In this document: piece by piece, positions 1 to 5,738 of the stretch | How the letters are laid out: every line of letters begins with the position of its first letter | How positions within the stretch are numbered: position 1 is the stretch's first letter | NCBI GenBank assembly: GCA_003229495.1 | Contig: QIEB01000324.1 | Location: 1 to 6,499 of the forward strand | DNA: 6,499 bases | Origin: Flammeovirgaceae bacterium | Lineage (GTDB): Bacteria > Bacteroidota > Bacteroidia > Cytophagales > Cyclobacteriaceae | Direction: 5' to 3' | Program-made: the position numbers and the translations under genes | Notes under the pieces: model-generated | The model's input: only the letters and a program-made list of their open reading frames with translations | What the model was told of the DNA's origin: nothing | The model's database searches: none

Positions 1-255
1 TGCTTCCAGGCCTTCCAGTTTTACATGCGCCGGCGGTATCCGTAGATCCAGCCAGGGTGACATTTCAGCTACTGGAAGTCCTTCCTGGCCATTAAAGATC
101 AGCTGTGAAATAATTTGCTGCATCCAAGTGGTGCCGGATTTTGCGTAGGTGCCTATAATGATATCATCATCTCGAAACTGAAAGTCGTTCCAAACAGTGG
201 ATTCAAAATGATTACTGTGTAACTCGCGGGTTTTCTGAGGCCATTGTGTTTCCAT
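1..255 (-). CDS. Sulfotransferase domain protein, N-terminal part (gene continues past the left edge)
   Basis: The frame is open from an ATG at 255 to position 1 and gives 85 residues without a stop, so the 3' part of the gene is missing. Residues 36-44 read TYAKSGTTW, the 5'-phosphosulfate-binding loop of PAPS-dependent sulfotransferases; Lys39 is the usual phosphosulfate contact. Further on, SPWLDLR (about 66-72) resembles the substrate-side segment of SULT1-like enzymes (Pfam Sulfotransfer_1). The family moves a sulfuryl group from PAPS to a hydroxyl or amine acceptor, normally in the cytosol, and no signal peptide is visible here. The acceptor cannot be told from the fragment. Family members are about 270-300 residues, so roughly a third is present. 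The ATG at 255 was chosen because it places the loop near residue 40, as in full-length relatives. The gene probably has its own promoter in the 224-base gap upstream. Confidence 0.9.
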   Translation of the reverse strand, partial: METQWPQKTRELHSNHFESTVWNDFQFRDDDIIIGTYAKSGTTWMQQIISQLIFNGQEGLPVAEMSPWLDLRIPPAHVKLEGLEA

Positions 256-293
256 GTTATGTTTCCGGTTTAAATGCTTATTTGAACGTATAG

Positions 294-304
294 TTTGGTC
301 CAAA
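294..304. repeat. Short inverted repeat TTTGG-T-CCAAA
   Basis: Two perfect 5-base arms surround a single central base. The site overlaps the downstream edge of the candidate -7 element of the sulfotransferase promoter, where a repressor operator would be expected. An 11-base palindrome can arise by chance, so the regulatory reading is weak. Confidence 0.25.
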
Positions 305-330
305 TTAATTAAATGATATTAAAATGCAAA
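301..330 (-). promoter_or_regulatory. Candidate Bacteroidota-type promoter for the sulfotransferase gene
   Basis: Read on the minus strand, TTTG (330-327) is followed after 18 bases by TTAATTTG (308-301), about 45 bases before the ATG at 255. The Bacteroidota consensus is a TTTG box at -33 and TAnnTTTG at -7 about 19-21 bases apart. The -7 box therefore has one mismatch and the spacing is slightly short. This is a plausible but unproven assignment in an AT-rich region. Confidence 0.3.
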
Positions 331-479
331 GCCAGCAAATACTTGCTTAACTCTTTAAAGATTCGCATGAATTATCCGGTGGTTGCGCTATTGATTCTTG
401 GTTGTCATTGGGACATTCAAGAAATTGTCTAAAATGTTATTAATAATGTCGTCCTCGATTGGGAGTAAATGAAAAAGTA

Positions 480-1058
480 TCATGTCAGTGCAATACGGCG
501 TTTAATCAACTTACTCACCATCTCAAAAAAGGTAACTGGTCCCAGAGTACGCCATTGAGTCAATTGAAGGGTGCCTCCGAAGTTGATATATGAATCAATA
601 TTGTATCTACACCATTCGTCCATTATGAAGTCTCTGAAGTTTACCGCCGCGATCCAGCCATTCTCCTCTTCCGTTTCTTCAAACCACTCCTCATAGTAGC
701 AATCATCTGAGCCGTGAAAATTGAGGACATTTTCTCCTATAAGGACAAATTTATATATTCCGGCAAACATCATGTTTTCCAAAATATTGCGTTTTAAGTG
801 CATAATGTCATTATTTATGGCGTCATTCCACTCCCCAATCAGTTCTATAATCCCAAAACCCCGGTTATAGTCAACGAATAGAATCTTTAAATAAAGCGTT
901 TCTGAACCAAAGAAGTCCCACCCCGGAGCTAAATAATACTCATATACATTCTCAGTGTAGCGGTCGAAGTTGTACTTTTTGCCAAAAAACGGAGACCGTG
1001 GATCTGCATTTGATTGGTAAAAAGGTTCCCAGCGAAAATATGGTTCAATATCATGCAT
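480..1058 (-). CDS. Uncharacterised 192-residue protein coupled to murQ
   Basis: I do not recognise a characterised family. I recall similar hypothetical proteins in other Cytophagales-type genomes, but could not confirm this. The protein is rich in aromatic residues (seven Trp) and acidic residues, has no signal peptide or membrane segment, and looks like a soluble globular protein. The blocks most likely to be conserved are IELIGEWNDAINNDI (71-85), LIGENVLNFHGSDDCYYEEW (106-125) and YINFGG (157-162). An acidic stretch EETEEE (127-132) is followed by a basic end, KLIKRR. The start chosen is the ATG at 1058, which overlaps the murQ stop by 8 bases and suggests translational coupling. In-frame ATGs at 1103 and 1094 would extend the protein by up to 15 residues, but reach deeper into murQ and add an unremarkable sequence. 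Position at the end of the kinase-MurQ unit suggests a role linked to amino-sugar or cell-wall salvage; that is inference only. Confidence 0.8.
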   Translation of the reverse strand: MHDIEPYFRWEPFYQSNADPRSPFFGKKYNFDRYTENVYEYYLAPGWDFFGSETLYLKILFVDYNRGFGIIELIGEWNDAINNDIMHLKRNILENMMFAGIYKFVLIGENVLNFHGSDDCYYEEWFEETEEENGWIAAVNFRDFIMDEWCRYNIDSYINFGGTLQLTQWRTLGPVTFFEMVSKLIKRRIALT

Positions 1059-1857
1059 GACCTTTGGCCTTGAGTGCTGCCCGTACTGAACCATGAGTGT
1101 CAAGCAGTTGAGTGGCTTGATTTTGGTCTATGTTCAGTTCGTCCATAAGCATCTTGATACCTCGCCGGACAAGTTTGTTGTTGCCCAATTGCATATCCAC
1201 CATTTTGTTGCCTTTCACTCTTCCTAATTGAATCATGACCGTGGTAGAAATCATATTTAGAATCAACTTTTGCGCTGTACCTGATTTCATACGGGTACTG
1301 CCGGTTACAAACTCAGGTCCCACAACTGCTTCAATGGGGTATTCCGCAGCTTCACTTAGGGCTGAACCTGTATTACAGGTGATGGCTCCTGTCAATATAC
1401 CGTTCTCCCGGGCTGATTTCACTCCACCAATCACATAGGGTGTACTGCCTGAAGCGGCAATTCCGATTACAGTGTCTAACGCACCAATTTCATGGTCCCG
1501 GAGATCTAACCAAGCTTGACCCGGGTCGTCCTCAGCAAACTCAACCGCCTTCCTAATGGCCTGATCACCTCCGGCCATGATCCCGATAACCAGGTCCGCC
1601 GACACCCCAAAAGTAGGCGGGCACTCTGAAGCATCAACTATTCCCAAACGACCGCTGGTACCAGCCCCTATATAAAACAAACGACCTCCCTGCTTCATTC
1701 GAGGAACAATTTCATTAACCAAAGCTTCGATGTCTGTGATCAGTCCGGATATTACCTCCGGAACAGTGTGATCTTCCTTGTTGATATTAGACAACAACTC
1801 CCCGATGGGCATGTGCTCTAAATGATCAAAGTTGGATGGAGATTCGGTAGTTGACAT
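1051..1857 (-). CDS. murQ: N-acetylmuramic acid 6-phosphate etherase (MurQ)
   Basis: MurQ cleaves the D-lactyl ether of MurNAc-6-phosphate, giving GlcNAc-6-phosphate and D-lactate in the cytoplasm during cell-wall sugar recycling. The 268-residue product carries the full SIS-domain signature: YIGAGTSGRLGIVDASECPP (62-81), AASGSTPYVIGG (134-145), and VTGSTRMKSGTAQKLILNM (184-202). Aligned by eye to E. coli MurQ, Glu78 in DASECPPT matches catalytic Glu83, and Glu109 in AVEFAED matches Glu114, so the enzyme should be active. It is about 30 residues shorter than the E. coli protein because the C-terminal helical region is reduced, which I believe is usual in Bacteroidota. The gene lies 63 bases after the kinase gene that probably supplies its substrate, and its end overlaps the next gene by 8 bases. 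The ATG at 1857 gives a normal N-terminus. Confidence 0.96.
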   Translation of the reverse strand: MSTTESPSNFDHLEHMPIGELLSNINKEDHTVPEVISGLITDIEALVNEIVPRMKQGGRLFYIGAGTSGRLGIVDASECPPTFGVSADLVIGIMAGGDQAIRKAVEFAEDDPGQAWLDLRDHEIGALDTVIGIAASGSTPYVIGGVKSARENGILTGAITCNTGSALSEAAEYPIEAVVGPEFVTGSTRMKSGTAQKLILNMISTTVMIQLGRVKGNKMVDMQLGNNKLVRRGIKMLMDELNIDQNQATQLLDTHGSVRAALKAKGHA

Positions 1858-1920
1858 TACAATTCAATTACTATGTAAATTTAGGCAATATTTGTCAATG
1901 GGAATGTTCGTTACTAGTAG
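1858..1920 (-). other. 63-base spacer between the kinase gene and murQ
   Basis: This is the only non-overlapping junction in the four-gene unit. No perfect TAnnTTTG element, strong hairpin or T run is visible, so neither an internal promoter nor a terminator can be supported. The two genes are probably on one transcript. Confidence 0.4.
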
Positions 1921-2763
1921 TTAGTTGTCAGGTCGGTGATAAAGGGTAAGGCCTGCAATTGGATTCTCAGTAATATTTTTAACGTGCAATCCAAGGTCCT
2001 TGGCAGCCTCACGCAAGATAGTATTAAAATAAAATGAAACGGATCCTGAAAAATGTATGGGGTGTTTCTGTGCGTTTGGGTATTTCAACACCTTGCGTTT
2101 CAGAAATTTCTGGAAACTGCTAAATACCATTTCATAAACAAAAGGGTCTTTAATATGATCAAATAAGAACTTGCTGAACTGACCCAGATATCTGTTTGGA
2201 TAGGACTGACGATACACTCGTTCCATGACAGTTTCTCTAAGATCCGGATAGCGTTTCTCAAAAGAGCCCATCAACTGATCGGGTAATTCTTGATTCAGAA
2301 AATGGATCACCAGTTGACGTCCCATTACCGAGCCGCTGCCTTCGTCCCCTAACCAAGTACCCCAAGGTGGGATGTGGTGTACAATGGTTGTTCCGTCAAA
2401 GAAACAGGAGTTTGATCCTGTACCCAGGATACAGGCTATTCCGGGTTCTCTTCCGCATAGTGCTCTTGCCACAGCAAGCAAATCCGAATTCACAGAAATA
2501 AAAACATCACCAAATACTCCAGTGAGGGCCTTTTGTACCACCATATTTTTTTCTTGGCTGTTACACCCCGCCCCATAGAAATGGATTTCACTTATGCCTG
2601 TGTTCACCTGAGGTTTCAAAGTTTTCAGTAATTCTGTCTGGATCTCCTCGGTAGATTGAAAGTATGGATTGATACCTTTGGTTTTGGCTTGTTCAACCTT
2701 ACCATGGGTGTCGATAACACGCCAATCTGTTTTGGTGGATCCGCTATCAGCGATCAGGATCAT
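1921..2763 (-). CDS. BadF/BadG/BcrA/BcrD-family amino-sugar kinase (GlcNAc/MurNAc kinase-like, MurK-type)
   Basis: The 280-residue product has the ASKHA ATPase fold: phosphate-1 loop ADSGSTKTDW (5-14), a probable catalytic Asp94 in VNSDLLAVARAL, phosphate-2 loop LGTGSNS (113-119), WLGDEGSGSVMG (137-148) and the adenosine-side motif HFSGSVSFYF (237-246). This matches the BcrAD_BadFG family, which includes eukaryotic GlcNAc kinase and the MurK kinases of Clostridium and, as I recall, Tannerella that phosphorylate MurNAc and GlcNAc at O6. It lacks the iron-sulfur cysteine pattern and length of benzoyl-CoA reductase activators. With murQ directly downstream, the likely job is to make MurNAc-6-phosphate and/or GlcNAc-6-phosphate in the cytoplasm; exact sugar preference cannot be read from sequence. 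Its ATG overlaps the stop of the b5-like gene as ATGA (2763-2760), which fixes the start and implies coupled translation. Confidence 0.88.
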   Translation of the reverse strand: MILIADSGSTKTDWRVIDTHGKVEQAKTKGINPYFQSTEEIQTELLKTLKPQVNTGISEIHFYGAGCNSQEKNMVVQKALTGVFGDVFISVNSDLLAVARALCGREPGIACILGTGSNSCFFDGTTIVHHIPPWGTWLGDEGSGSVMGRQLVIHFLNQELPDQLMGSFEKRYPDLRETVMERVYRQSYPNRYLGQFSKFLFDHIKDPFVYEMVFSSFQKFLKRKVLKYPNAQKHPIHFSGSVSFYFNTILREAAKDLGLHVKNITENPIAGLTLYHRPDN

Positions 2764-3008
2764 GTGTTTGAGAGTTTTCCAATGGCCTGAAATTTATCAA
2801 ATACCTTTTCTGTGTGCGGAGCTTCGGACAGTTCTTCTGTCAGGTCCTGGCCAGCCCAGTGCTCATAATGATTCCCTTTCTTCCAAAGTCTGGAACCAGA
2901 TACATCGTATATATAGCCTTGAAAGCAAATCCAGACTTCCTGGTGGTCAATACCATTGCGAAGAGCCAGTTGCTTGCGGGAGTAGTATGGTAATTTTGCC
3001 CTCTGCAT
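2760..3008 (-). CDS. Small cytochrome b5-like heme/steroid-binding domain protein
   Basis: The 82-residue protein is a single cytochrome b5-like domain with no signal peptide or membrane anchor. Visible landmarks are YYSRKQLALRNG (8-19, the usual first helix), VWICFQGYIYDVSGSRLW (25-42, the strand pair ending in the YDVS motif) and HYEHWAGQDLTEELSEAPH (47-65). The AGxDLT and APH elements match the b5 core, and His65 sits where the second axial heme ligand lies in true b5. The canonical HPGG motif is absent and the segment before AGQD is shortened, as in MAPR-like proteins; His47 or His50 could substitute. It resembles the predicted heme/steroid-binding proteins of prokaryotes (COG4892 type). 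It is the first gene of the minus-strand unit and is coupled by an ATGA overlap to the kinase gene. Heme binding and any role in amino-sugar metabolism are unproven. Confidence 0.87.
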   Translation of the reverse strand: MQRAKLPYYSRKQLALRNGIDHQEVWICFQGYIYDVSGSRLWKKGNHYEHWAGQDLTEELSEAPHTEKVFDKFQAIGKLSNT

Positions 3009-3067
3009 TTTGGAAGTTCATTATATTTGATAAATTAAATCATTTAATATTTAAACCCCGTTTTTCT
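3009..3067. promoter_or_regulatory. 59-base divergent intergenic region (probable bidirectional promoter)
   Basis: This very AT-rich stretch separates two divergent starts and must contain or overlap the promoters of both the minus-strand salvage operon and the plus-strand dipeptidase gene. On the plus strand TATATTTG at 3022-3029 matches the Bacteroidota -7 consensus TAnnTTTG perfectly, 38 bases before the ATG at 3068. The nearest upstream TTTG at a suitable distance is at 2995-2998, a spacing of 23, which is two bases longer than usual. On the minus strand only weak TAATTTAT-like matches are seen. Overlapping promoters would allow joint regulation. Confidence 0.45.
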
Positions 3068-4303
3068 ATGCAAAACTTGGCGTTTTTCTGTTTGTTTATA
3101 CTTTTATTAGCATGTAGTGGCCAATCTTCGGAACATACAAATGATCAAAAGGTAGATTCAATAACCATGATGGAAAAAGCCCGTCAATTAGCACATAAAT
3201 TTATCATCACTGATGGTCACATCGATTTGCCATATCGACTTAATAATATAATGGAAGATGTAAGCAGACGTACTAAATTGGGGGAGTTTGATTTTATCCG
3301 AGCCAAAGAAGGTGGCCTGGATGCTCCTTTCATGTCTATCTATGTGCCTTCCTCTTATCAAAAGACCGGCGGGGCCAGGGAGTTTGCGGAGAAAATGATC
3401 CGGCTGGTTGAGGAAATCCAAGCACATCATCCCGATAAGTTTGCCATAGCCCGAAGTCCTCATGAAGTAGAGAAATTGGTGGCAAAAGGCTTAATTGCTT
3501 TGCCCATGGGCATGGAAAATGGTGCGCCTCTGGAGGAAGATCTAAACAACATACGGTACTTTTATGACCGTGGGATCAGGTATATTACCCTGACTCATGC
3601 AAAGGACAATTTAATTTGTGATTCATCCTATGATACTACTCGAACCTGGAATGGATTAAGTCCTTTTGGAAGTCAGGTGGTCAAGGAAATGAACAGGGTG
3701 GGGATTATGGTGGATGTATCCCACATCTCTGACAGTGCTTTTTATCAGGTATTGAAGATTTCACAGGCCCCGGTAATAGCCTCCCACAGTAGTTGTCGTC
3801 ATTTTACACCAGGCTGGGAAAGAAATATGTCGGATGACATGATAAAAGAGTTAGCTGCAAACGGCGGTGTTATTCAAATTGGCTTTGGTTCGACTTTTCT
3901 GGATGAGGCCTCAAACACCAGGAATAAAGAGATTCAGGAGCATCTCACCCAGTGGCAGCAAACTCAGGACAAACTGGACACTGAAGAAGAAATTAAAGCC
4001 TATAAAGACCAGTATCACCGGGAACACTATATTTATTCTACAACATCCAGGTTAGTAGATCATATTGATCACGTAGTTTCATTGGCGGGTATTGACAATG
4101 TAGCCTTTGGTTCAGATTTTGATGGAGTAGGGGACAGCTTGCCCGTAGATTTAAAGGATGTTTCCCAGTATCCGAATATTATTTCGGAGCTAATAAAAAG
4201 AGGGTATTCGGACGAAGATATCGCACAAATCTGTTTTAAAAATGTATTCCGGGTTTGGAATAAGACAGCGGAAATAGCCGCAAGCCTTCAGCAGTCAAGT
4301 TAG
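3068..4303 (+). CDS. Membrane dipeptidase (peptidase family M19, renal dipeptidase-like), lipoprotein
   Basis: The 411-residue product is a zinc dipeptidase of the amidohydrolase superfamily. Predicted metal ligands by comparison with human renal dipeptidase are all present: His51 and Asp53 (DGHIDLPYR), bridging Glu150 (GMENG), His219 (VDVSHISD), His240 (ASHSSC) and Asp350 (FGSDFDG); WERNMSD (250-256) supplies the conserved Arg-Asn near the substrate carboxylate. The N-terminus is a lipoprotein signal: hydrophobic residues 4-14, then lipobox LLAC with Cys16, so the enzyme should be anchored in an envelope membrane. The n-region MQNLAFF has no basic residue, which is unusual. The frame stays open upstream to 2669, but that part runs antisense through the b5-like and kinase genes; the ATG at 3068 is the only start that puts a lipobox at the N-terminus. 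Characterised bacterial relatives cleave L-D dipeptides, which fits a link to cell-wall peptides; this link is inference. Confidence 0.93.
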   Translation: MQNLAFFCLFILLLACSGQSSEHTNDQKVDSITMMEKARQLAHKFIITDGHIDLPYRLNNIMEDVSRRTKLGEFDFIRAKEGGLDAPFMSIYVPSSYQKTGGAREFAEKMIRLVEEIQAHHPDKFAIARSPHEVEKLVAKGLIALPMGMENGAPLEEDLNNIRYFYDRGIRYITLTHAKDNLICDSSYDTTRTWNGLSPFGSQVVKEMNRVGIMVDVSHISDSAFYQVLKISQAPVIASHSSCRHFTPGWERNMSDDMIKELAANGGVIQIGFGSTFLDEASNTRNKEIQEHLTQWQQTQDKLDTEEEIKAYKDQYHREHYIYSTTSRLVDHIDHVVSLAGIDNVAFGSDFDGVGDSLPVDLKDVSQYPNIISELIKRGYSDEDIAQICFKNVFRVWNKTAEIAASLQQSS

Positions 4304-4400
4304 AAGATTGGGTTGACGGTTATTAGACTAGTGCTAAGGAGAATCCGATATTCTCCGTGGCTAAATAATTTGTTACCTTAGTAAAAAAACGACCAACATT
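4304..4400. other. 97-base intergenic region between dipeptidase and oxidoreductase genes
   Basis: The region contains one clear hairpin (4338-4356) and a small imperfect palindrome, TTAG-ACTAGT-G-CTAA (4323-4337). No perfect TAnnTTTG element is present; ATAATTTG (4365-4372) is the closest. A run of seven A residues (4384-4390) and an A-rich leader precede the ATG at 4401, as often seen in Bacteroidota translation starts without a Shine-Dalgarno sequence. Confidence 0.4.
4338..4356 (+). terminator. Hairpin after the dipeptidase gene (possible weak terminator or attenuator)
   Basis: GGAGAAT and ATTCTCC form a perfect 7-base stem around a 5-base loop, 34 bases after the dipeptidase stop codon. 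It is not followed by a T run (the next bases are GTGGCTAAAT), so it is not a canonical intrinsic terminator. A competing pairing exists between CTAAGG (4334-4339) and CCTTAG (4376-4381). It could partly separate the two plus-strand genes or protect the transcript end. Confidence 0.35.
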
Positions 4401-5705
4401 ATGAATGAGGTATTAAAAACAGGACGTAGAGAGTTCCTTAAGAAAGGGTCCGCTGCCATCGCTGGAAGTACCGTACTGGCGACATTGCCAACCCATTTAG
4501 GCGCCTATGTCCAGGGCAGTGACCAAATAAAGATTGGACTCATAGGCTGTGGCGGTAGAGGGGCCGGTGCGGCGGTCCAGGCATTAAATGCTTCTAAAGC
4601 TGTCAAACTGGTAGCTATGGGCGATACCTTTAAAGATCGGCTTGACAGCTCGTATATGGCCATATTGGATAATGTTGAAGCAGGTCAGGTTGATGTTCCT
4701 GAAACCAATAAGTTCGTAGGGCTTGATGCTTACCAAAAGGTGATTGCACTATCGGACGCGGTATTGTTGGCAACACCTCCTCCTTTTCGACCGATTCACT
4801 TTGAGGCTGCTGTCCAGGCAGATAAACATATTTTTATGGAAAAACCCCTGGCAGTTGATGTACCCGGTTATCATAAGATCATGGAGGTAGCTAAATTGGC
4901 AGATCAAAAAAAGCTGACAGTAGTGGTTGGGTTGCAAAACCGGTATGACACTGGCTATCAGGAATTGCTAAAGAAAATTCAGGGCGGCACCATAGGCGAC
5001 ATAGTGTCTATTGATGTGTACTACAATGTTGGTGCGCCTACTATACATCCTCGGGTGGCTGGACAGACAGAAATGGAATATCAAATAAGAAACTGGCGTT
5101 ACTTTACCTGGTTGTGGGGTGGCCAGTTGGCGGGTCAAACTATTCATCAAATTGATGTAATGAACTGGATGATGCAGGATTTCCCGGTACACGCCCGGGG
5201 ACTAGGAGGGCGTCAAGTATTTAGCGGGCCCAATCAGGGTAATACTTACGATCATCATTATGTGGAGTTTGAATATGCTGACGGTACTAAAATGCATGTT
5301 CAAAGCCGAAATATTGATAATTGTTGGAACAAAATGGGATTTCAGATACAAGGTAGCTCTGGCTCAGCAGATGAAAAATACCGAATTTACGATACCAGCA
5401 ATAAAATAGTTTGGCGCCACAATGATCGGGATGATCCCAATCCATATCAAGTGGAGCATGAGGTGTTTTTTCATTCAATTCTTAACGAAACCCCTAGAAA
5501 TGACACCGAATGGGGAGCGAATAGTACTTTGACAGCCATAATGGGAAGAATGGCCATGCACTCAGGTCAGGTGATGAATGAAGTATTGAAATCCCAACGA
5601 AGTTTGTTGCCCAAACAGTTTGCCTGGGATGCACAGATGCCGGACATGCCAGATGAAAACGGAAATTATGCCATTCCTAAGCCCGGTGTTACCAAGGTTA
5701 TATAG
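4401..5705 (+). CDS. Gfo/Idh/MocA-family oxidoreductase with Tat signal
   Basis: The 434-residue product starts with a twin-arginine signal: TGRREFLKK (7-15), then a hydrophobic stretch to about residue 36, so export as a folded, cofactor-loaded protein is expected. A Rossmann domain follows, with IGLIGCGGRGAGAA (45-58) as dinucleotide-binding loop and MEKPLAV (146-152) carrying the EKP motif whose Lys148 is typical of catalysis in the family. The C-terminal domain contains NWRYFTWLWGGQLAGQTIHQ (231-250) and IDVMNW (251-256), where His249 and Asp252 are candidate active-site residues. Such proteins oxidise, reduce or rearrange sugars using tightly bound NAD(P). Many secreted Bacteroidota and Planctomycetes members have no known substrate. 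The EKP motif argues against a GH109 glycosidase, where I expect a different motif. It sits 97 bases after the dipeptidase gene on the same strand and may or may not be co-transcribed. No Shine-Dalgarno sequence precedes the ATG. Confidence 0.92.
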   Translation: MNEVLKTGRREFLKKGSAAIAGSTVLATLPTHLGAYVQGSDQIKIGLIGCGGRGAGAAVQALNASKAVKLVAMGDTFKDRLDSSYMAILDNVEAGQVDVPETNKFVGLDAYQKVIALSDAVLLATPPPFRPIHFEAAVQADKHIFMEKPLAVDVPGYHKIMEVAKLADQKKLTVVVGLQNRYDTGYQELLKKIQGGTIGDIVSIDVYYNVGAPTIHPRVAGQTEMEYQIRNWRYFTWLWGGQLAGQTIHQIDVMNWMMQDFPVHARGLGGRQVFSGPNQGNTYDHHYVEFEYADGTKMHVQSRNIDNCWNKMGFQIQGSSGSADEKYRIYDTSNKIVWRHNDRDDPNPYQVEHEVFFHSILNETPRNDTEWGANSTLTAIMGRMAMHSGQVMNEVLKSQRSLLPKQFAWDAQMPDMPDENGNYAIPKPGVTKVI

Positions 5706-5738
5706 GCTCCGTTACTGAAGTGGAATTACGGCATCAAA
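5706..5738. other. 33-base convergent intergenic region
   Basis: The plus-strand oxidoreductase gene and the minus-strand RDD gene end here facing each other. Only a 4-base inverted match, CCGT (5709-5712) with ACGG (5728-5731), is visible, with no T run. No bidirectional terminator can be supported. Confidence 0.4.

Larger units (their letters stand above)
256..479. other. 224-base intergenic gap
   Basis: This AT-rich gap lies between the 3' end of the 192-residue unknown gene and the start of the sulfotransferase gene, both on the minus strand. No convincing gene was found on either strand. It holds a candidate minus-strand promoter (301-330), an 11-base inverted repeat (294-304) and an AT-only palindrome TTATTAATAA (437-446). 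No GC-rich hairpin followed by a T run is visible, so no intrinsic terminator can be assigned to the upstream operon. Confidence 0.6.

Noticed and set aside
367..432. A 21-codon plus-strand frame encoding MNYPVVALLILGCHWDIQEIV, with a lipobox-like LILGC
   Set aside because: It is far too short for a lipoprotein, has no promoter or start signal, and a frame of this length is expected by chance in an AT-rich gap.
437..446. TTATTAATAA palindrome as terminator of the salvage operon
   Set aside because: It is AT-only, has no GC stem and no adjacent T run, and so is too weak for an intrinsic terminator.
1235..1438. Open frame on the plus strand inside murQ
   Set aside because: It is fully antisense to a strongly conserved MurQ region, and its translation has no recognisable domain.
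1912..1918. ACTAGT also occurs in the palindrome at 4327-4332, suggesting a shared operator
   Set aside because: A six-base palindrome shared by two spots, with no flanking similarity, is not evidence of a common site.
2669..3067. N-terminal extension of the dipeptidase frame
   Set aside because: It lies antisense to the b5-like and kinase genes, has no dipeptidase homology by eye, and would bury the lipoprotein signal at residue 134.
4401..5705. Possible GH109-type NAD-dependent glycosidase, because of the Tat signal and Gfo/Idh fold
   Set aside because: The protein has the ordinary EKP oxidoreductase motif at 147-149 and lacks the segments I associate with GH109.
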